In this document: one piece after another, positions 17,694 to 26,146 of the stretch
Numbering within the stretch: position 1 is the first letter of the stretch
Layout: each line of letters starts with the position of its first letter
Assembly (NCBI RefSeq): GCF_001886265.1
Contig: NZ_JXLE01000006.1
Location: 62,001 to 126,000, forward strand
DNA from: Enterococcus thailandicus
Lineage (GTDB): Bacteria > Bacillota > Bacilli > Lactobacillales > Enterococcaceae
Direction: 5' to 3'
Length of the DNA stretch: 64,000 nucleotides
Notes under the pieces: model-generated
Databases searched by the model: none
Seen by the model: only the letters and a program-made list of their open reading frames with translations
What the model was told of the DNA's origin: nothing
Made by a program: the position numbers and the translations under genes

Positions 17694-20312
17694 CTAAAGT
17701 TGTTTTTGCAATTCATATAATTTATTCAGTGCGTCCATTGGCGTCATTTCTAATAAATTAAGTTCTTTTAATGACGTAACAACCCCTTGTTCTTCATCAG
17801 TCAGCTCAGAGAATAGAGAAAGTTGCTGTGTTTCCTCATTCACTTGTGCTTTCGAAGTCTGTGCAGGCTCTTCCTGTACCTTCACAACAGATTTAATTGG
17901 TTCAACAGGGATTTGATGATGTTTTTCTTCCCCAGATTCAAGTGTTGCTAAAATCGTTGATGCTCGTTTCAACAAATCGATTGGTAGTCCCGCAATTTTC
18001 GCTACATGAATCCCATAACTTTTATCTGCTGGTCCTTCCATCATCTTATGAAGAAAGACGACTTCTCCATCTTTTTCGATTGCTCCTACATGAACATTTT
18101 TTAATTGAGATAATTCTTGGTCTAAGACTGTTAGTTCATGATAATGCGTCGAGAAAAGTGTTTTTGCCTGAACATTTTGATGAATATATTCAATGATTGC
18201 TTGTGCTAACGCCATCCCATCATATGTCGCTGTCCCACGACCAAGCTCATCAAATAGAATCAAACTATTGGGTGTAGCATTTCGCAATGCTTGATTGGCT
18301 TCCATCATTTCAACCATGAAGGTACTTTGGCCAGCAATCAAGTCATCACTTGCCCCAATACGAGTGAAGATTCGATCAAAAATCGGCAAAATGGCTTTTT
18401 GTGCCGGAACAAAGCAACCCATTTGTGCCATAATGACGGTTAATGCAAGTTGGCGCATATACGTGCTTTTCCCTGACATATTCGGTCCTGTGATTAATAA
18501 AATCATCTCTTGTTCATCCATCTCAACACTATTTGGAATATATTCTTGATGTCCCAGTACTTTTTCAACGACTGGGTGTCTGCCATCTTGAATGCATAAT
18601 TGTTGACTATTATTCGTTAAGATTGGACGAACATATTGGTAACGTTCACTGATTGTTGCAAAGCTTTGCAACACGTCCACCGCACTGATTGATTTTGCCA
18701 ACGTTTGTAAAGGTTGAATGGCTTTTTTGACCTCTTCGCGAACAGCTAAAAATAGTTGATATTCTAAATCAACAGATTTTTCTTCTGCTTCAAGGATTTG
18801 AGTTTCTAGTTCTTTCAACTCTGGCGTAATAAAGCGTTCTGCATTTGCTAACGTTTGTTTACGCTCGTACTTTCCTTCTTCTAAGTTTGCTAAATTTGAT
18901 TTTGTAATTTCGATATAATACCCAAACACACGGTTGAAACCAACTTTTAAATTTTTGATGCCTGTCTCTTTTCGTTCACGGGCTTCTAGTTCGGCTAACC
19001 ATTGTTTCCCGTTTTTCATGGCTGAACGATAGGCATCTAATTGTTCATTGAACCCATCGCGAATCACGTTACCTTCTGTGATTTGTAATGGAGGGTCTTC
19101 TTTTATTGCATGGCTGATTAGTTGAACTAGCCCTTCCATTGGTTGCATTTTTTCTAATAGCGATTGCCATTGTCCTTGGTCGATTCCTTCAATCAGTTGA
19201 CGGATCATCGGCACTTGTTCAAGTGACGTCTTCAACTGAATCAAATCACGACCATTAACATTTCCAAATGCCACTCGGCCAGCTAAGCGCTCCAAATCAT
19301 AAACTTTGGTCAAAGAACTTTGTAAATCAATTCGTTCAAAGTAGCTATCAACTAAGGAGGCCACCATCTCTTGGCGAGCGTTAATCGCATGCGATTGAAT
19401 CAATGGTCGATCAAGCCATTGTTTTAGCATTCGGCCGCCCATTGCGGTCTTTGTTTCATCTAATAGCCACAATAAAGTGCCATGTTTTTTACCCGTTCGG
19501 ATCGACTGGCTTAATTCCAAATTGAATTTGGAATAATAATCCATTTTTAAATAGTGATCTGGTTGATATTCCACCGCATTTTGAATATGCGCTAAGCTCC
19601 GCTTTTGCGTCACTGCCAAGTAAGTTAATAACTTACCTGTAGCTTCTTTTTCAAGACCATCCGTTATTTCGCGAGTCAAAAAATTAAATTCGGCATTTTC
19701 CTCTAGTGTTTCTTGAGAAGAAAAAACTAAGCCCAGACGAATACTTAGTTGTTCACGTAGGCTAGCAGAAATTTCTGTACCCAGAACTAATTCTTTTGTC
19801 TGTAATGCAGAAGTTTCATTTAAAACGCCTTCTTCATCAAAAAGATGCGCTGTTTTTAACTCACCTGTGCTTAAATCAACATAAGCAAAACCAAATTCAT
19901 TGTCTTCTTGTACAATAGCAGTCAAGTAATTATTATCTTTTGCAGAAAGTCCCTTACTGTCCATGACTGTTCCTGGTGTAATTAACTGAACAACTTCACG
20001 TTTGACCATACCTTTCGTTGTTTTCGGATCTTCAACTTGCTCGCAAATCGCCACTTTATGTCCTTTTTCCACTAAACTGTCGATATACCCTTGGGCTGCA
20101 TGATGCGGAACGCCACACATTGGGATCGGATCATCTGCGTTGCGATTTCGACTCGTTAGCGTTAGCTCTAATAGCTGTGAAACTTGGATTGCATCTTCAT
20201 AAAATAGTTCATAAAAATCACCAAGACGATAAAACAAAAAAGCATCTTGGTATTGCGCCTTAATGCTTAGATATTGTTCCATCATTGGTGTGTTCTTCGT
20301 TTTTTGAGGCAT
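17694..20312 (-). CDS. mutS: DNA mismatch recognition protein MutS
   Basis: An 872-residue mismatch sensor. The N-terminal mismatch-binding domain shows [30 protein letters not shown] with the conserved F-Y-E. The ATPase domain has Walker [10 protein letters not shown] near residue 610, [14 protein letters not shown] and STHYHEL. The C-terminal tail (QLSLF) is typical. Start ATG 20312 has a strong AGAGGAGG site, although it lies 53 bases inside the end of the upstream ylbF/ymcA-like gene in another frame. Operon with mutL. Confidence 0.97.
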   Translation of the reverse strand: MPQKTKNTPMMEQYLSIKAQYQDAFLFYRLGDFYELFYEDAIQVSQLLELTLTSRNRNADDPIPMCGVPHHAAQGYIDSLVEKGHKVAICEQVEDPKTTKGMVKREVVQLITPGTVMDSKGLSAKDNNYLTAIVQEDNEFGFAYVDLSTGELKTAHLFDEEGVLNETSALQTKELVLGTEISASLREQLSIRLGLVFSSQETLEENAEFNFLTREITDGLEKEATGKLLTYLAVTQKRSLAHIQNAVEYQPDHYLKMDYYSKFNLELSQSIRTGKKHGTLLWLLDETKTAMGGRMLKQWLDRPLIQSHAINARQEMVASLVDSYFERIDLQSSLTKVYDLERLAGRVAFGNVNGRDLIQLKTSLEQVPMIRQLIEGIDQGQWQSLLEKMQPMEGLVQLISHAIKEDPPLQITEGNVIRDGFNEQLDAYRSAMKNGKQWLAELEARERKETGIKNLKVGFNRVFGYYIEITKSNLANLEEGKYERKQTLANAERFITPELKELETQILEAEEKSVDLEYQLFLAVREEVKKAIQPLQTLAKSISAVDVLQSFATISERYQYVRPILTNNSQQLCIQDGRHPVVEKVLGHQEYIPNSVEMDEQEMILLITGPNMSGKSTYMRQLALTVIMAQMGCFVPAQKAILPIFDRIFTRIGASDDLIAGQSTFMVEMMEANQALRNATPNSLILFDELGRGTATYDGMALAQAIIEYIHQNVQAKTLFSTHYHELTVLDQELSQLKNVHVGAIEKDGEVVFLHKMMEGPADKSYGIHVAKIAGLPIDLLKRASTILATLESGEEKHHQIPVEPIKSVVKVQEEPAQTSKAQVNEETQQLSLFSELTDEEQGVVTSLKELNLLEMTPMDALNKLYELQKQL

Positions 20313-20679
20313 CGTTTTCCTCCTCTAATAATTCATTGATTTCATCTTGAATCAACCCAGTTAAATGGTGCAAGAGATCATTTGCCTCGAGCAATTGGCG
20401 ACGATAGGCAACCACTAAAGGGTGCTGTTCAAATGTTTTCGTCAATTGATTCGCCCGAGTGATTGCTGTTTGCTCAGCAATCACTTTTCCATAGTGACCA
20501 AATTGGACTGCCTCTTTTTGCGCCACTTTGATCTCTTCGGTCAATTCTTTTAAGTAATTATTTTGATGGACCTTTTCTTCTAACTCTTTATAGCGGATAA
20601 TAATTTCATTGTTGCTTAGAAGTTTGGTCAGTTGCTCAACTGTTTCTTGTATCTCTGGTTCATTTTCTAAAAAAGCCAT
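20260..20679 (-). CDS. YlbF/YmcA family protein (RicA-like)
   Basis: A 139-residue helical cytoplasmic protein. Its core (about 25-115) with [32 protein letters not shown] and [17 protein letters not shown] fits the YlbF/YmcA family, whose Bacillus members (Ric/Y-complex) tune RNA processing by RNase Y. In Bacillus ymcA and ymdB also lie just before mutS, so synteny supports the call. The C-terminal tail is acidic and overlaps mutS by 53 bases. Ten bases separate it from ymdB. No cysteines remain for an Fe-S cluster, so the role may differ from Bacillus RicA. Confidence 0.8.
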   Translation of the reverse strand: MAFLENEPEIQETVEQLTKLLSNNEIIIRYKELEEKVHQNNYLKELTEEIKVAQKEAVQFGHYGKVIAEQTAITRANQLTKTFEQHPLVVAYRRQLLEANDLLHHLTGLIQDEINELLEEENDASKNEEHTNDGTISKH

Positions 20680-20688
20680 TGATCTGCC

Positions 20689-21486
20689 TCATTCCATAAA
20701 TGGTCGGTCGTCATTGATTTGGATCAATTGGATATCTTTTGCTTTTCCAGTTGCATCATCAATTTCTAACAAACAACCACATAAAATAGCGCGACCTTCT
20801 TCCACAACTTCAAAACGTTTTGGCATTGCCGTTAAAAATTTTTCGATAATTACATCCCGACGCATTCCTAAAATACCATCATATGGTCCTGTCATACCGA
20901 CATCCGTTAAGTACGCGGTTCCTTTTGGCAAAATCCGTGCATCATTGGTCTGGACATGTGTATGTGTTCCAACAACAGCTGACACTTCACCATCTAAAAA
21001 CCAACCCATTGCTTGTTTTTCGCTAGTCGTTTCTCCATGGAAATCGACAAAAATGATTGGCGTTCTTTTTCTTGCTTCAGCAACTAATGCTTGCATTTTA
21101 CGAAATGGGTCATCCAAATCCGTCATAAATGAACGAGCTTGCATATTGATAACAGCAAGTTCCACTTGATTGACTTTGACAAATACCATTCCTTGACCTG
21201 GTGTTCCTTCTGGAAAGTTTGCTGGACGAACCATTTTTTTCGCGTCATCAATAAATTCAAAAATATTGCGATTGTCCCATGTATGGTTTCCCATAGTCAC
21301 AACATCCACACCATCTTGTAAAAGTTTTTTATAGATTTTTTCAGTGATACCTCTTCCAGAAGCTGCATTTTCACCATTCACGATGGTTACTTGTGGACGA
21401 TATTTTTTCTTTAAACGAGGGACATATTCCGTAATCATTTCTCTCCCCATCGAACCCACTACATCACCAATAAACAATACCCGCAC
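20689..21486 (-). CDS. ymdB: YmdB-type metallophosphoesterase (TIGR00282)
   Basis: A 265-residue di-metal phosphodiesterase. The metal-binding motifs are MRVLFIGDVVGSMGRE (1-16), NGENAASGRGIT (38-49), MGNHTWDN (66-73), and VDFHGETTSEK plus GTHTHVQTND in the C-terminal half. Bacillus YmdB cleaves cyclic nucleotides in vitro and affects sporulation/biofilm choice. The first gene of a ymdB-ricA-like-mutS-mutL-maf series. GAAGAGGAATCA precedes the ATG. Complete and of usual length. Confidence 0.93.
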   Translation of the reverse strand: MRVLFIGDVVGSMGREMITEYVPRLKKKYRPQVTIVNGENAASGRGITEKIYKKLLQDGVDVVTMGNHTWDNRNIFEFIDDAKKMVRPANFPEGTPGQGMVFVKVNQVELAVINMQARSFMTDLDDPFRKMQALVAEARKRTPIIFVDFHGETTSEKQAMGWFLDGEVSAVVGTHTHVQTNDARILPKGTAYLTDVGMTGPYDGILGMRRDVIIEKFLTAMPKRFEVVEEGRAILCGCLLEIDDATGKAKDIQLIQINDDRPFME

Positions 21487-21597
21487 ATTGATTCCTCTTC
21501 TCTTTTAACATCATTCTATTATTATAGTAGTTTTTTTTAAGAAAGAAAAGCTCTCTGAGAAGGTTGTAACTATGAGGCGTAAGACAAACGATTGAAC

Positions 21598-21637
21598 AAA
21601 AAAAGTCCGAGACGAAAGAAAGTCTCGAACTTTTTTA
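21598..21637. terminator. Terminator between the HAD and ymdB genes
   Basis: AAAAAGT-C-CGAGAC pairs with GTCTCG-A-ACTTTTT; on the minus strand it follows the HAD phosphatase gene ending at 21673. Confidence 0.8.
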
Positions 21638-21672
21638 TCAAGGGTCAACAATCACGAATTGACTATTTGTGT

Positions 21673-22446
21673 TTAAATTACAGCTAATTTTTTCAGTGCT
21701 TTCCAAATGCCATCTTGGTCATTCGTGTCAGTTACCAAATTAGCTGTAGCTTGAACTTCTGCTGACGCATTTCCCATTGCCACACCAATCCCCGATTCAC
21801 GTAACATTTCTCGATCATTCAGTCCATCACCAAAACTGATGATAGATTCACGAGGAATTCCAACTTGGTCTGCCAAATGAAGAATCGTTGCAGCTTTTGA
21901 ACCATCGTGTGGTACAACATCTACACTGTTTTCATGCCAACGAACAAAACGAAGTTTGTCATATTTTTGAAATTGTGTGTCGTAGCTTTTATTGAAGAAT
22001 GCTAAAGCTTGATAAATGTCTTGGTCTTCAACAAAAAATTGATCCAACTCAGGCAACACAGCGCCAAATGAATGCATCGCCTCTTCCATGATTTGAACAT
22101 CATTAGAAGAAGATCGTTTCATATTGTCCAAACTAACAAAGGCTGTATCAATTTCTTTTGTCTGCGCTTCTTCAACAAACGTATCTAGCTGGTCACGATC
22201 CAACAGATTTTTGTAAACTTGTTCGTGATCCAAGAACCCAGCTGCACCATTACATAAAATATAATTTTCAAATTCTAACTCACGAATAATTTCTTGCGCA
22301 TGAAAACGACTACGCCCTGTTGCAATTGTCACTAAATGTCCTGCTCGACGCAATTGTTGCAATGCCTCTTTTGTACTATCCAATGCTTGCTTGTTCGTGT
22401 CCAATAACGTTCCGTCAATATCAAAGGCAAATAAGCCTCGTTTCAT
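21673..22446 (-). CDS. Cof-type HAD-superfamily phosphatase
   Basis: A 257-residue HAD hydrolase with the C2B cap. Motif I is FDIDGTLLDTN (8-18), motif II is ATGRS, and motif III/IV is ISFGDGLNDREML followed by GIGVAMGNASAEV. The family acts on sugar phosphates, FMN or pyridoxal phosphate; substrate is not inferable. It follows the AlkD gene by 19 bases, so the two are likely co-transcribed. Confidence 0.9.
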   Translation of the reverse strand: MKRGLFAFDIDGTLLDTNKQALDSTKEALQQLRRAGHLVTIATGRSRFHAQEIIRELEFENYILCNGAAGFLDHEQVYKNLLDRDQLDTFVEEAQTKEIDTAFVSLDNMKRSSSNDVQIMEEAMHSFGAVLPELDQFFVEDQDIYQALAFFNKSYDTQFQKYDKLRFVRWHENSVDVVPHDGSKAATILHLADQVGIPRESIISFGDGLNDREMLRESGIGVAMGNASAEVQATANLVTDTNDQDGIWKALKKLAVI

Positions 22447-22465
22447 GTCTGATCGTCTCGCTTTC

Positions 22466-23104
22466 TTATAAGTATTTACTGGCTTCTCTTTCTGCTAACT
22501 TACTTAATGCTTCTTGTTCTAATAAATCTTTTACCCAACCAGGATTCGTTTTGCTATAATCGCGTAATGCCCAGCCAATCCCTTTTTGAATAAAAAATTC
22601 TGTTGTTTCTCGATCTTGCAGGATTGCTTTTTTCAATAGCGACTGGTTTACCTTTTCTTTTAATCCCAGCTGTAAAGTAATTGCGATCCTTCGCAGCCAA
22701 AAATCTTCTTGTTGAATGAACAAGTTAAATACTTGCTCTAGCTGATCTGGGTGAGCTTTACACCACGTCGTGTATACTTTACGCCAAGAATCAATACTGT
22801 CCCACCACTCTTTTTCTTGCACGAGTGATAACAGCATTACCAAGTCAGAGAATGCCAGACGCCTTACATTGAGTTGAATCAACTCAATTGCTACATATTG
22901 ATATTCTCTTTCTGCTTTTTGATAATATTTTTTTGCAAGTGACAAAACTTCTGTCACTTCTAGTTGTTTGCTTTGTACCAAAAACTTTTTTTGTAAACGC
23001 GCACGTTCCGGCTTTGGCACGCCCGCAAACGGAAAATGATTTTTCATATACTTTGCCATGGGCACAGCTTGTTCTTCATTCCTAGGAAAAATAAGTTCTT
23101 CCAA
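22466..23104 (-). CDS. DNA alkylation repair glycosylase, AlkD family
   Basis: A 212-residue HEAT-repeat-like glycosylase for N3/N7-alkylpurines. The family N-terminus MKNHFPFAGVPKPERARL is present, as are WDSIDSWRKVYTTW and IQKGIGWALRDYSKTNP near the C-terminus, with the tryptophan and aspartate that line the lesion site. An upstream TTG gives six more residues, but the TTG at 23104 lies six bases after GGAGGAG and is preferred. Operon with the HAD gene downstream. Confidence 0.88.
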   Translation of the reverse strand: MEELIFPRNEEQAVPMAKYMKNHFPFAGVPKPERARLQKKFLVQSKQLEVTEVLSLAKKYYQKAEREYQYVAIELIQLNVRRLAFSDLVMLLSLVQEKEWWDSIDSWRKVYTTWCKAHPDQLEQVFNLFIQQEDFWLRRIAITLQLGLKEKVNQSLLKKAILQDRETTEFFIQKGIGWALRDYSKTNPGWVKDLLEQEALSKLAEREASKYL

Positions 23105-23279
23105 GTTAGCTCCTCCGCTCAAAATAATAAGCGATTTTCCTTTACCGTTCCCTTACCATTTCATGATTTATGCTTATTTTAAAAATTTTCTTTACTGTCA
23201 GCTAAATTGATTTGACAGACACCTTCTCATTTTATAGAGCATCTGATCGTTTGTAAAGCGTTTTTACGTGTTTATCTAC

Positions 23280-23309
23280 TTGACACTTGCCATTTAAATC
23301 AACTATACT
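23280..23309 (+). promoter_or_regulatory. rpsD promoter
   Basis: TTGACA at 23280-23285, an 18-base spacer and TATACT at 23304-23309, giving a leader of about 180 bases. Confidence 0.7.
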
Positions 23310-23342
23310 GTAGTTTGTGTAAAATAATGCAGCAGGAAAATA

Positions 23343-23440
23343 ATAGCTCGTCCCTAGTTTGTTGCCCCGATTCGGGTTCAATTGTGTAACCGCGGCTGCA
23401 AAGGTGAAGATTGAAGAACAAACTAAACGAATATGAATTT
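23343..23440 (+). promoter_or_regulatory. Structured rpsD leader, probable ribosomal protein S4 autoregulatory element
   Basis: An outer nine-base stem TAGTTTGTT (23355-23363) / AACAAACTA (23417-23425) encloses a CCCG/CGGG hairpin (about 23366-23375), an inner TTCAAT (23377-23382) / ATTGAA (23410-23415) stem, and the GC-rich ACCGCGGCTGC (23389-23399). Such leaders before rpsD in Firmicutes bind S4 and lower its own synthesis. The position and structure fit; I did not run a covariance model. Confidence 0.7.
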
Positions 23441-23495
23441 TTTAACGGATTATTTTACTCCAAAAACTAAATTTAATTTATTGGAGGAAATCTCA

Positions 23496-24107
23496 ATGTC
23501 TCGTTATACTGGACCATCATGGAAAATTTCTCGTCGCTTAGGTATTTCATTATCAGGCACAGGTAAAGAATTAGCACGTCGCCCTTACGCACCAGGTCAA
23601 CATGGACCTAACAGCCGTGGCAAACAATCTGAATACGGTATGCAATTAACTGAAAAACAAAAACTTCGTCACATGTACGGAATGAACGAACGTCAATTCC
23701 GTAACTTGTTCGTTAAAGCTAGCAAAATCAAAGAAGGTAAACACGGTGTTAACTTCATGATCTTACTAGAACAACGTTTAGACAATGTTGTTTATCGTCT
23801 AGGTCTTGCAACTACTCGTCGTCAAGCACGTCAATTAGTTAACCATGGCCACATTACTGTTGATGGCAAACGTGTTGATATTCCTTCATACCACGTAGAA
23901 ATCGGTCAAGTAATCGGTGTTCGTGAAAAATCACAAAACATCGTAACTGTTAAAGAAGCTGTAGAAGCTACTGTTGGACGTCCAGCATTTGTAAGCTTTG
24001 ACGCTGAAAAATTGGAAGGTTCATTAACTCGTTTACCAGAACGTGACGAACTATATCCAGAAATCGACGAAGCTCTTGTCGTTGAATACTACAACCAAAG
24101 CCTATAA
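23496..24107 (+). CDS. rpsD: Small ribosomal subunit protein uS4
   Basis: A 203-residue primary 16S rRNA-binding protein of the small subunit. It starts [16 protein letters not shown], has the S4 RNA-binding domain (about 93-155: [24 protein letters not shown]), and ends [13 protein letters not shown]. The frame is open further upstream, but ATG 23496 follows TTGGAGGAAA and gives the family N-terminus. The N-terminal zinc cysteines found in some S4 proteins are absent. It stands alone with its own leader and terminator, as in other Firmicutes. Confidence 0.97.
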   Translation: MSRYTGPSWKISRRLGISLSGTGKELARRPYAPGQHGPNSRGKQSEYGMQLTEKQKLRHMYGMNERQFRNLFVKASKIKEGKHGVNFMILLEQRLDNVVYRLGLATTRRQARQLVNHGHITVDGKRVDIPSYHVEIGQVIGVREKSQNIVTVKEAVEATVGRPAFVSFDAEKLEGSLTRLPERDELYPEIDEALVVEYYNQSL

Positions 24108-24116
24108 TTCATGGTT

Positions 24117-24165
24117 TCAAAACCAAAGCAACTATCTTCGGATGGTTGGCTTTGGTTTTTTTTTG
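24117..24165 (+). terminator. rpsD terminator
   Basis: AAAACCAAAGC-AAC pairs with GTTG-GCTTTGGTTTT, followed by a long T run. Confidence 0.85.
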
Positions 24166-24175
24166 CAAAAAACAC

Positions 24176-24204
24176 TTTACAAATTAAATTTTTTCTTCTA
24201 AACT
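24176..24204 (+). promoter_or_regulatory. bioY promoter
   Basis: TTTACA at 24176-24181, a 17-base spacer and TAAACT at 24199-24204. The presumed BirA operator begins two bases downstream. Confidence 0.6.
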
Positions 24205-24205
24205 A

Positions 24206-24237
24206 TCGTTAACCAATATAAAAAACGAAGTTAACGA
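24206..24237 (+). promoter_or_regulatory. BirA-type biotin operator
   Basis: A perfect eight-base inverted repeat TCGTTAAC-N16-GTTAACGA between the -10 and the ribosome site of bioY. The GTTAAC half-sites with a spacer of about 15 match the known Firmicute biotin-repressor (BirA) box, so bioY should be silenced when biotin is plentiful. Confidence 0.75.
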
Positions 24238-24249
24238 AAAGAGGAAATT

Positions 24250-24801
24250 ATGAAAACGTCATTGAAGCCACTTATTATTGCTGCAGAATTTTCAGCTATT
24301 ATTGCTATCTTATCTCAATTTACGATTCCATTAGGTATTGTTCCATTGACTGGGCAAACTTTCGCGATTGGACTAACGGCTACTTTATTGGGGCGACGTA
24401 GTGGGACACTTTCTGTCTTGATTTATTTATTATTAGGAATTATTGGACTACCTGTTTTCGCAGGACTATCAGGTGGATTGAGTATTGTTTTTGGACCCAC
24501 TGGTGGCTATCTGATTGGTTTCATTTTTCAAGCATGGCTTACTGGCTACCTCGTTGAAAAAAATGTTTCTAGTTATACTTGGGTAATCTTTGCTAACGTG
24601 ATTGGTTCATTTGTCACACTCATTTTTGGTGTCATTTGGCTAAAAGCTAGTGGCGATTTATCATGGAATACAGCCATAGTTAGCGGATTCATTCCATTTA
24701 TTTTACCAGGAATCATCAAAGCAGTTGCTGCCGGTTACCTAGGAACAGTCATTCGTCATCGTTTACCAAAATATTTTTCATTTGAACAGCCACAGTCATA
24801 A
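24250..24801 (+). CDS. bioY: Biotin ECF transporter substrate-specific component BioY
   Basis: A 183-residue, six-helix S-component that captures biotin. Family motifs include PLGIVPLTGQTFAIGLTATLLGRR (about 29-52), LLLGIIGLPVFAGLSGG and GPTGGYLIGF. No ATPase or T-component is adjacent, so it should use the shared EcfA1-EcfA2-EcfT motor, part of which lies at the right edge of the window. A GAGGAAATT site precedes the ATG. The upstream BirA-type operator independently supports biotin as the substrate. Confidence 0.95.
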   Translation: MKTSLKPLIIAAEFSAIIAILSQFTIPLGIVPLTGQTFAIGLTATLLGRRSGTLSVLIYLLLGIIGLPVFAGLSGGLSIVFGPTGGYLIGFIFQAWLTGYLVEKNVSSYTWVIFANVIGSFVTLIFGVIWLKASGDLSWNTAIVSGFIPFILPGIIKAVAAGYLGTVIRHRLPKYFSFEQPQS

Positions 24802-24863
24802 AATAGAGGTTTTGCTTCATATCGTTGACTCAAAAAAGTTCAAAGCAGAGCAACTTTCAGCAG

Positions 24864-24910
24864 AAAAAAGAGTGGAACAAAACGGCTTAGCGTTTCGTTC
24901 CACTCTTTTT
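24864..24910. terminator. Bidirectional terminator between bioY and the DUF4231-like gene
   Basis: AAAAAGAGTGGAAC and GTTCCACTCTTTTT arms with an inner AACGGCTTAGCGTTT loop. Confidence 0.85.
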
Positions 24911-24916
24911 CTGTGT

Positions 24917-25372
24917 TTAATTTGAACTAGAATCAAGCATTTCATTAATTTGTTCGTCGTATAAGTTTTCAACGCTTTCGACAAATTTTTCAACCTCAGC
25001 TTTCGTACTTGTTCCCTCTTCCCACTTTACATAAAAGAGAAAATATTCTTTTTCCAACTCGTTGATAAACTTAGAGATAGCTAACGTCTGCTCCTCAAAA
25101 TTTTTCCACGTTTGCAATCCCTGAAGTACAGCCACGATTGCACTGATAATTGAGATGACAGTTAATAGATACATGTGCTCAGGCACCATTGATGCTAGAA
25201 CGGGTATACAGGAAGACAAAATCAATTTCGATGCATTGCTAACAAAGATGACTTTCTTCAATCGTTTTCTTTTTTTGCGTAGATGAATAATTGGTTGTTT
25301 GATTCTTTTCTCTATGTATTCATTGAAATTATCTTTCGCCTGATTTTTTTCCATACACAAAACTTCTTTCAT
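24917..25372 (-). CDS. Two-helix membrane protein, DUF4231/SLATT-like
   Basis: A 151-residue protein with a basic N-terminal helix (about 10-45), two adjacent membrane segments (about 46-64 and 68-86), and a long charged C-terminal helix. This N-basic, two-TM, C-helical plan with AVLQGLQTWKNFEEQ fits the DUF4231/SLATT group. Many SLATT proteins are predicted membrane effectors of nucleotide-signalling defence systems, but no partner gene lies here. The start could be ATG 25372 (AGGAT site) or ATG 25354. The gene sits between two terminators. Function unknown. Confidence 0.65.
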   Translation of the reverse strand: MKEVLCMEKNQAKDNFNEYIEKRIKQPIIHLRKKRKRLKKVIFVSNASKLILSSCIPVLASMVPEHMYLLTVISIISAIVAVLQGLQTWKNFEEQTLAISKFINELEKEYFLFYVKWEEGTSTKAEVEKFVESVENLYDEQINEMLDSSSN

Positions 25373-25415
25373 TTTTATCCTGTCGTTCTATTTAGTATAA
25401 CTTTAACTCCAAAAT

Positions 25416-25449
25416 AAAAAAAGAGCTTAAGACACTCCCTTAAGCTCTT
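25416..25449 (-). terminator. queT terminator
   Basis: AAGAGCTTAAG pairs with CTTAAGCTCTT; on the minus strand a run of seven T follows. Confidence 0.85.
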
Positions 25450-25502
25450 CACGTAATCGTCCCCACTGCAAGTTCCCATCAAACTCACAATAGACGAATC
25501 AT

Positions 25503-26012
25503 TTATTTTGTTAAATCAATTTTTTTACTCACCCAATAGATAATCACACCGCCGACTGCCATTGACACCAACTCTCCTAAAGCAATGATAGCCCAGTTAA
25601 AGAAAAAGGGAGCTTGATAGAAAAAAGTCAACTGACCTGCCACCGTAAACATTGAAAAAGCAAAAATCAATGCAGTAATAACCATTTTTATTTTCATATT
25701 CTTGACACGTTTGGTTACTTGATAATTAATTAGCAAAACAATCAATGTACTGACACTTCCAACGACGACATCGACGAGTCCCAATGGCGAAGCCAGATTG
25801 GCCAAGGCAACACCAATAGTTACTGAAATAATATATTTCTTATTGTACAACGATAAATAATTAAACATTTCTGATAAACGAATTTGGATTGCACCAAAAC
25901 TAATGACAGCTAAAAAGACGGTCACTGCCACATAAAGTCCAGTAACTAACGCCATTGTTGCCACTTCTGTCGTCGTCCAGCGACTAGCAGTCTGGCTATT
26001 TTTCTGTTCCAT
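25503..26012 (-). CDS. queT: QueT-type ECF substrate-specific component (preQ1/queuosine precursor)
   Basis: A 169-residue membrane S-component with about five to six helices. The conserved parts are AVTVFLAVISFGAIQIRLSEMFN (near 35-57), ANLASPLGLVDVVVGS, and a C-terminal GELVSMAVGGVIIYW. The frame extends 23 codons upstream through the leader structure, but ATG 26012 has AAGGAG at correct spacing and starts the conserved protein. The upstream preQ1-II-type element supports a queuosine precursor as substrate. It needs the shared ECF motor encoded elsewhere. Confidence 0.92.
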   Translation of the reverse strand: MEQKNSQTASRWTTTEVATMALVTGLYVAVTVFLAVISFGAIQIRLSEMFNYLSLYNKKYIISVTIGVALANLASPLGLVDVVVGSVSTLIVLLINYQVTKRVKNMKIKMVITALIFAFSMFTVAGQLTFFYQAPFFFNWAIIALGELVSMAVGGVIIYWVSKKIDLTK

Positions 26013-26014
26013 AA

Positions 26015-26112
26015 TTGTTCTCCTTTGCAAGATCAACATCTTGGTAATAACTACGGCCAAAGGATGGGAATCTTCTTCCAACTGAAGTGCCGTAGTGCGG
26101 AAATTCCGCTAC
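26015..26112 (-). promoter_or_regulatory. preQ1-II-type riboswitch, variant with extended loop
   Basis: Read on the minus strand: a GCGG/CCGC hairpin (26109-26097), stem P2 CTACGGC (26095-26089) / GCCGTAG (26057-26051), the conserved ATTAC, and hairpin P4 CAAGAT-GTTG-ATCTTG (26043-26028). Then comes CAAAGGA (26027-26021), which contains the ribosome site and is perfectly complementary to TCCTTTG (26064-26058) at the end of the P2 loop. That pseudoknot is how preQ1-II elements hide the ribosome site. The P2 loop is longer than usual and could hold an extra CTTC/GAAG hairpin. Confidence 0.8.
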
Positions 26113-26116
26113 ATTT

Positions 26117-26144
26117 ATCATACAGGAATCAAGAAAAAACTCAA
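26117..26144 (-). promoter_or_regulatory. queT promoter
   Basis: On the minus strand TTGAGT (26144-26139), a 16-base spacer and TATGAT (26122-26117), starting the RNA near the first riboswitch hairpin. Confidence 0.55.
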
Positions 26145-26146
26145 GA

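Noticed and set aside
20609-21169. 186-codon plus-strand frame opposite ymdB
   Set aside because: Long, but its composition is antisense-like and it faces the conserved metal motifs of ymdB.
23165-23220. Second promoter or operator upstream of rpsD (CTGTCA...TGACAG repeat with TTGACA)
   Set aside because: There is no matching -10 at proper spacing, and the repeat is short enough to be chance.
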